This document shows, one piece after another, positions 6,554 through 9,521 of a stretch of DNA of 9,521 nt; the stretch's first letter is position 1; each line of letters starts with the position of its first letter. This DNA comes from Leptofilum sp041987425 (GTDB taxonomy: Bacteria; Chloroflexota; Anaerolineae; Promineifilales; Promineifilaceae), in the NCBI GenBank assembly GCA_041987425.1, contig JBHIWP010000230.1:1-9521 (forward strand), written 5' to 3'. The position numbers and the translations under genes were made by a program. Under the pieces are notes generated by a model, which saw only the letters and a list, made by a program, of their open reading frames with translations, ran no database searches and had not been told where the DNA came from.

Positions 6554-9426
6554 CGAGCAACCACCTCAAACGGCCGTGGCAAGACAAATTGCTCACCAGG
6601 CAAGGTCTGCCCATTCTCCGTTACGATGGGCAAGCGCACGCCGTTAGCGGCTGAATAGAGGCCAACGATGACCTGGTACGTACCCGGTGGCGCATCTTGC
6701 GGCAGTTGGATTGCGTACTCATCGATGATAACCTGCCCGGCGGCCCACGTATTGCTGGGCAAGCCGCCCGGCCACTGGTCGCCCTGCTCCACAATTTGCC
6801 CGTCTGGCCCCACCAGATGGACAAACGTAGAAAAAATCTCGTCAGGCTGGCGATCAATTTGCCAGAAAAGCGTCAGGCGCACCGGTTCACCCGGCACGGC
6901 CGTTTCTGTGAGCAGATCATAGCCGCGCAGCCTGGCCAGATCCCCAAACTGAAGCGCCAGCGGCTGGCTGATTTCCTCTGGCAGGCTAAAAAGCCGGTCG
7001 GGTGATTGGATATTGATTGCCCCTAAACCAATAGGAGTTGATAGCGAACGGCCGTCTTCACCCACAACTTCCAATTGTAAATTATAAATACCTGCTGCCA
7101 ACTCTGCCGGAACCGGGATACGGTACTTTTCTCGAATCACCTGTCCCATCTGCCAATGGCCGCCATCAAACCGGCTCAGCGGCACCGTTGCCGCAGCTGC
7201 ACCATCAAGGCTAAAGTGCAGCCGAAGGTTTTGGGGCAGGACGGCCGTTCCTTGCCAAAACAAGTCTAGCGAAACATTTCCGGCGGTCAGTGCACTTGCT
7301 GGTAAATTCAACTGTCCCAGGTAAAGCAAGTCTCCGCCCAGCAGCGCCTGGGGGTCCGTTTCCAGCCCCAGCGGTTCAATTTGCAGCAGCGGCGGCGGGG
7401 TTAAGTTTAGCGCTGCCAGAGAGTGAACCACACCGGTGAAACGGCCGTCATCAGTCAAGGCTGGCAGCTGCGCCCCACTGTCCGCTGCAAACATTGACAT
7501 CTCCACGCGGTAAGCTGCCGGTGGCAAGCCGGGCGGCAGCACGAGCCCATAACGCCAAACTGGCTGCTCATCTAACTGCCAATGTTCAGGATAAAAATAA
7601 ACCTCATTTAACAAGGGCATCTCTACTTGCGTCCATAACTGGTCGTTTTCATCTAACAGGCGAATTTGTACATTGAAACGGCCGTTTGTCGGCTGGGCCA
7701 ATTGCCATTGAACATAGACGCTCAGCTCGTCGTCTTGAACGGCCGTTCCCACTGCCCGTAGCTGAATCTGTTCACCAAACTGAACCGCCTGCTCCTCCCA
7801 GTCAATTTCCGGATTGACTGGATCATCGTTAGCATGAATCCACGCTTGATTCTCGCCATCATAACGAATGCAATGAACCAAAGTTGGCCCCGAACAGGGA
7901 TTGTAGCGAAAGTGGTCTATCTGCAAACTGGCTAATGTACCAACAATGTAGTCCGCCTCTTGCCAATTGTCGCCGTCGTTCAACAGGGTTTCACCAGGAA
8001 AAAACGGTGCAAAGGCCGGGGCAATGCCCGCCACGGCCGTTTTCTCTGCTGCATTCGGTTGCGCTGCCAGCCACTGCGCTGCCGCGCTCACGCCCTCACC
8101 CCAGCCCATGGGCATCACGTGCTTGGCGGTAAACGTTCCCCCAACCAACGGATTGTAGGCATTGAGCAGATAAGGTACGGCCGTTCCCAAATAAATTAGC
8201 ACTACGACCAGACTCCCCAGAGCAACTTTTCGCGTCCAGGCCGGTCGCTGCCGCAATAGCAGTCCCCAGCCCAGTACCCCTAAGAAAAAGAGGCAGGGCA
8301 GCGCAGGCAGCAGGTAACGATCATACTTTTTGGTCGCCAGGGTGAGCGCCACAACAAAAAAGATAGGCCAGCTGAATGCCAGCCAGAGATACGGCCGTTT
8401 CCACCACGTTTCAGCCCATTTGCGCTGCAAGCCCAACCAGACGCCCAGCAACAACCCCAAAAACACGACTGGATTCAGCCGGTACAGCAGCGCCACCGGA
8501 TAAAATTGTGGCCCATGAACTTGCCGATACAATCCCATGAAAAACGTGTGCGGCAGCACTTCTTCCGCCTCATGAAAAATGGTGCCAATAATCGTTTCAT
8601 AAGTACCAATAGGTGACACCCACAGCGCGGGCAGCAGAAAAAGTTGAATCGCCATCATCGCCACGCTCCAAACCAGCCCCAGCCGCAGCAGCTTTTGCCA
8701 CTGATTGCGCCATATCAATAAGCCAATGCCAAATGCCACGGCCACAAACGGCAGCAAGACCAGCGCCGCCGATTTGGTTAAGATGGCGCACCCGGCCGCC
8801 GCGCCAGAAACGGCCGTCAACCGCCAATCATCTTTTACGCCATCTGCAAAAGCAGCAGCCAGAGCCAGCAGAGAAATCGTGGTAAAGGTCGTGAGCAGCC
8901 CGTCCACGTGCAGCAGGCCAGACAAACCAGCCACAAATGGATCGAACGCCAGCAGCAGGGCAAACGCAGCCGCCAGCCAAAAGCCAATCAGCCGCTTCGC
9001 CAGCCAAAAAATAGCAACCACTCCCAGGCTGTTGAAGAGGGCCACGGCCGTACGACCCGCACTTAAAAAGGTAGCCAATTGGGGAAAGGCGGCCGTATTT
9101 TCTGGAGCCAGCCAGGCCAGACGGGTAATCCATTCATAGGCTGCCTGGTCGGACGGCCGTAACCATAGCTGCATATGAATGCCCAAGGCCCCCAGCCAGG
9201 TGGTAACGACGCCCGGATGGCCCGTCGTGAGCGTATCGGCCCACTCACCTCGCAGCAGTGCCTGGTGAATTAGTACTGATCGATGAACCCAGTTTAGTTC
9301 GTCTGGCGTAATGTATTGGCCTAGTGCCGCCAGCCGGGGCAGCAGGGCAAGCAAAAACAAAATTGGAGCAAAAAGTGAAAAATAGAGAGGGGAAAACGGC
9401 CGTTGTCCAAACTTAAACATACTCAT
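6550..9426 (-). CDS. Glycosyltransferase family 39-like (PMT_2-type GT-C) membrane protein with three C-terminal beta-rich repeats
   Basis: Protein of 958 residues. It has a first membrane helix at about 14-35, then YITPDELNW with Asp42-Glu43 on the outer loop, TTGHPGVVTTW (67-77, in the place of the HPPL motif), a multi-helix core with HVDGLLTTF and LTKSAAL, and KKYDRYLLPALP (366-377), a typical PMT_2-family signature with its conserved Arg-Tyr. Helices end near residue 425. A soluble segment with several cysteines follows (NPCSGPTLVHCIRY), then three beta-rich domains at about 550-670, 685-805 and 812-958. It probably transfers a sugar from a polyprenyl-phosphate donor at the outer membrane face. 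The start is ATG 9426, directly after an upstream stop; Met3 (9420) is equally possible, and no Shine-Dalgarno is clear. It carries 14 ACGGCCGT palindromes, the densest gene in the window. Its 3' end overlaps the next gene by ATGA. The sugar and acceptor are unknown. Confidence 0.87.
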   Translation of the reverse strand: MSMFKFGQRPFSPLYFSLFAPILFLLALLPRLAALGQYITPDELNWVHRSVLIHQALLRGEWADTLTTGHPGVVTTWLGALGIHMQLWLRPSDQAAYEWITRLAWLAPENTAAFPQLATFLSAGRTAVALFNSLGVVAIFWLAKRLIGFWLAAAFALLLAFDPFVAGLSGLLHVDGLLTTFTTISLLALAAAFADGVKDDWRLTAVSGAAAGCAILTKSAALVLLPFVAVAFGIGLLIWRNQWQKLLRLGLVWSVAMMAIQLFLLPALWVSPIGTYETIIGTIFHEAEEVLPHTFFMGLYRQVHGPQFYPVALLYRLNPVVFLGLLLGVWLGLQRKWAETWWKRPYLWLAFSWPIFFVVALTLATKKYDRYLLPALPCLFFLGVLGWGLLLRQRPAWTRKVALGSLVVVLIYLGTAVPYLLNAYNPLVGGTFTAKHVMPMGWGEGVSAAAQWLAAQPNAAEKTAVAGIAPAFAPFFPGETLLNDGDNWQEADYIVGTLASLQIDHFRYNPCSGPTLVHCIRYDGENQAWIHANDDPVNPEIDWEEQAVQFGEQIQLRAVGTAVQDDELSVYVQWQLAQPTNGRFNVQIRLLDENDQLWTQVEMPLLNEVYFYPEHWQLDEQPVWRYGLVLPPGLPPAAYRVEMSMFAADSGAQLPALTDDGRFTGVVHSLAALNLTPPPLLQIEPLGLETDPQALLGGDLLYLGQLNLPASALTAGNVSLDLFWQGTAVLPQNLRLHFSLDGAAAATVPLSRFDGGHWQMGQVIREKYRIPVPAELAAGIYNLQLEVVGEDGRSLSTPIGLGAINIQSPDRLFSLPEEISQPLALQFGDLARLRGYDLLTETAVPGEPVRLTLFWQIDRQPDEIFSTFVHLVGPDGQIVEQGDQWPGGLPSNTWAAGQVIIDEYAIQLPQDAPPGTYQVIVGLYSAANGVRLPIVTENGQTLPGEQFVLPRPFEVVAR
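6553..7779 (-). repeat. Three tandem beta-rich domains in the 958-residue protein
   Basis: Residues about 550-958. Shared landmarks are a LxLFWQ/VYVQWQ strand, a charged middle loop, a Trp followed two to three residues later by Gly or Asp (EHWQLDE; GGHWQMGQ; NTWAAGQ), a strand ending in PVP/LPP/LPQ, then A-G/P-Y-x-hydrophobic (PAAYRVEM; AAGIYNLQL; PPGTYQVIVGLY). Copy 3 is the best preserved and matches the last domain of the two downstream proteins. This kind of domain is familiar at the end of Chloroflexota glycosyltransferases (from memory). Confidence 0.65.
6561..6567 (-). promoter_or_regulatory. Ribosome binding site for the 907-residue glycosyltransferase
   Basis: On the - strand this reads GAGGTGG, a strong match to the anti-Shine-Dalgarno sequence, seven bases before ATG 6553. 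It lies inside the end of the upstream gene and supports this start. It is the only clear Shine-Dalgarno at the three readable starts, so this gene may be able to re-initiate independently, while the other two rely on coupling. Confidence 0.7.
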
Positions 9427-9521
9427 TTACCCAATCATATCGCAAAGCACGCCAGGCGAATAATAAAGTTGCCCGCTTTTTAGACGGCCAATAATTCCGT
9501 CAAACCGGGCCAAATCACAAT
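9427..9521 (-). CDS. C-terminal fragment of an unrecognised upstream operon gene
   Basis: On the - strand one frame is open from the window edge (base 9519) for 30 codons, beginning CDLARFDGIIGRLKSG and ending with VLCDMIG and a TAA at 9429-9427. That stop directly abuts the ATG of the 958-residue protein, as expected for tightly packed operon genes and for translational coupling. The other two frames contain stops in this stretch. The fragment is too short to place in a family, and 30 open codons can arise by chance, so gene status is tentative. If real, it would be co-transcribed with the glycosyltransferases and shares their packing style. Confidence 0.42.
   Translation of the reverse strand, partial: CDLARFDGIIGRLKSGQLYYSPGVLCDMIG

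Larger units (their letters stand above)
505..9403. repeat. Highly iterated octameric palindrome ACGGCCGT, 29 copies
   Basis: Copies start at 505, 1796, 1911, 2030, 2305, 2599, 2746, 3056, 3199, 3878, 4296, 4995, 5484, 5758, 6207, 6570, 6896, 7048, 7241, 7441, 7678, 7739, 8033, 8177, 8391, 8810, 9044, 9153 and 9396. Uniform base use would give about 0.15 copies. Of 36 CGGCCG hexamers, 29 have A before and T after. Eight copies extend to AACGGCCGTT. All lie inside genes: 13 read as Thr-Ala-Val, 9 as x-Gly-Arg and 7 as Arg-Pro. It resembles the behaviour of cyanobacterial HIP1 (GCGATCGC) but is a different word. The core contains GGCC and CGGCCG, both known restriction-methylation targets. The function is unknown. 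Confidence 0.93.

Noticed and set aside
505..9403. The repeated palindrome as a CRISPR array, insertion-sequence end or classic operator
   Set aside because: Spacing is irregular, flanks are unrelated, copies lie within genes in every codon phase, and there is no cas, transposase or regulator gene in the window.
9427..9490. Another - strand frame reading FAWRALRYDW that overlaps the 9426 start
   Set aside because: It has a stop upstream within the window and would be only about two dozen codons, whereas another frame is open to the edge and ends exactly at the start codon.

Overview
The window holds one conserved one-carbon metabolism gene on the + strand at the left, then three large membrane proteins on the - strand, and the probable tail of a fourth - strand gene at the right edge. 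I see no RNA genes, insertion sequences or CRISPR arrays, and no gene-free stretch above 300 bases: coding covers almost everything. The organism is most likely a free-living bacterium of the Chloroflexota (Anaerolineae-like). This is inferred from the large GT-C glycosyltransferases with repeated C-terminal beta-rich domains, the fairly high GC and the FTHFS type; there is no rRNA or marker gene to prove it.

Layout: (1) 1-1859 +, formate--tetrahydrofolate ligase, missing only about two codons at its 5' end. (2) A 19-bp convergent gap. (3) A tight - strand operon read right to left: a fragment ending at 9427, a 958-residue GT-C protein (9426-6550), a 907-residue GT-C protein (6553-3830) and a 652-residue TMTC-like GT-C protein (3837-1879). 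Junctions are a direct stop/start abutment (TAA-ATG), a 4-nt ATGA overlap and an 8-nt overlap. The three proteins share one plan: an N-terminal multi-pass membrane glycosyltransferase with acidic motif, an extracytoplasmic segment, then one to three copies of a beta-rich domain. They probably build or transfer cell-surface sugars from lipid-linked donors; substrates cannot be read from the sequence.

The most striking signal is at DNA level. The 8-bp palindrome ACGGCCGT occurs 29 times in 9.5 kb, against about 0.15 expected from uniform base use. It lies in all three codon phases and always inside genes. This looks like a highly iterated palindrome, analogous to but different in sequence from cyanobacterial HIP1. 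I know of no described function for it in this group.
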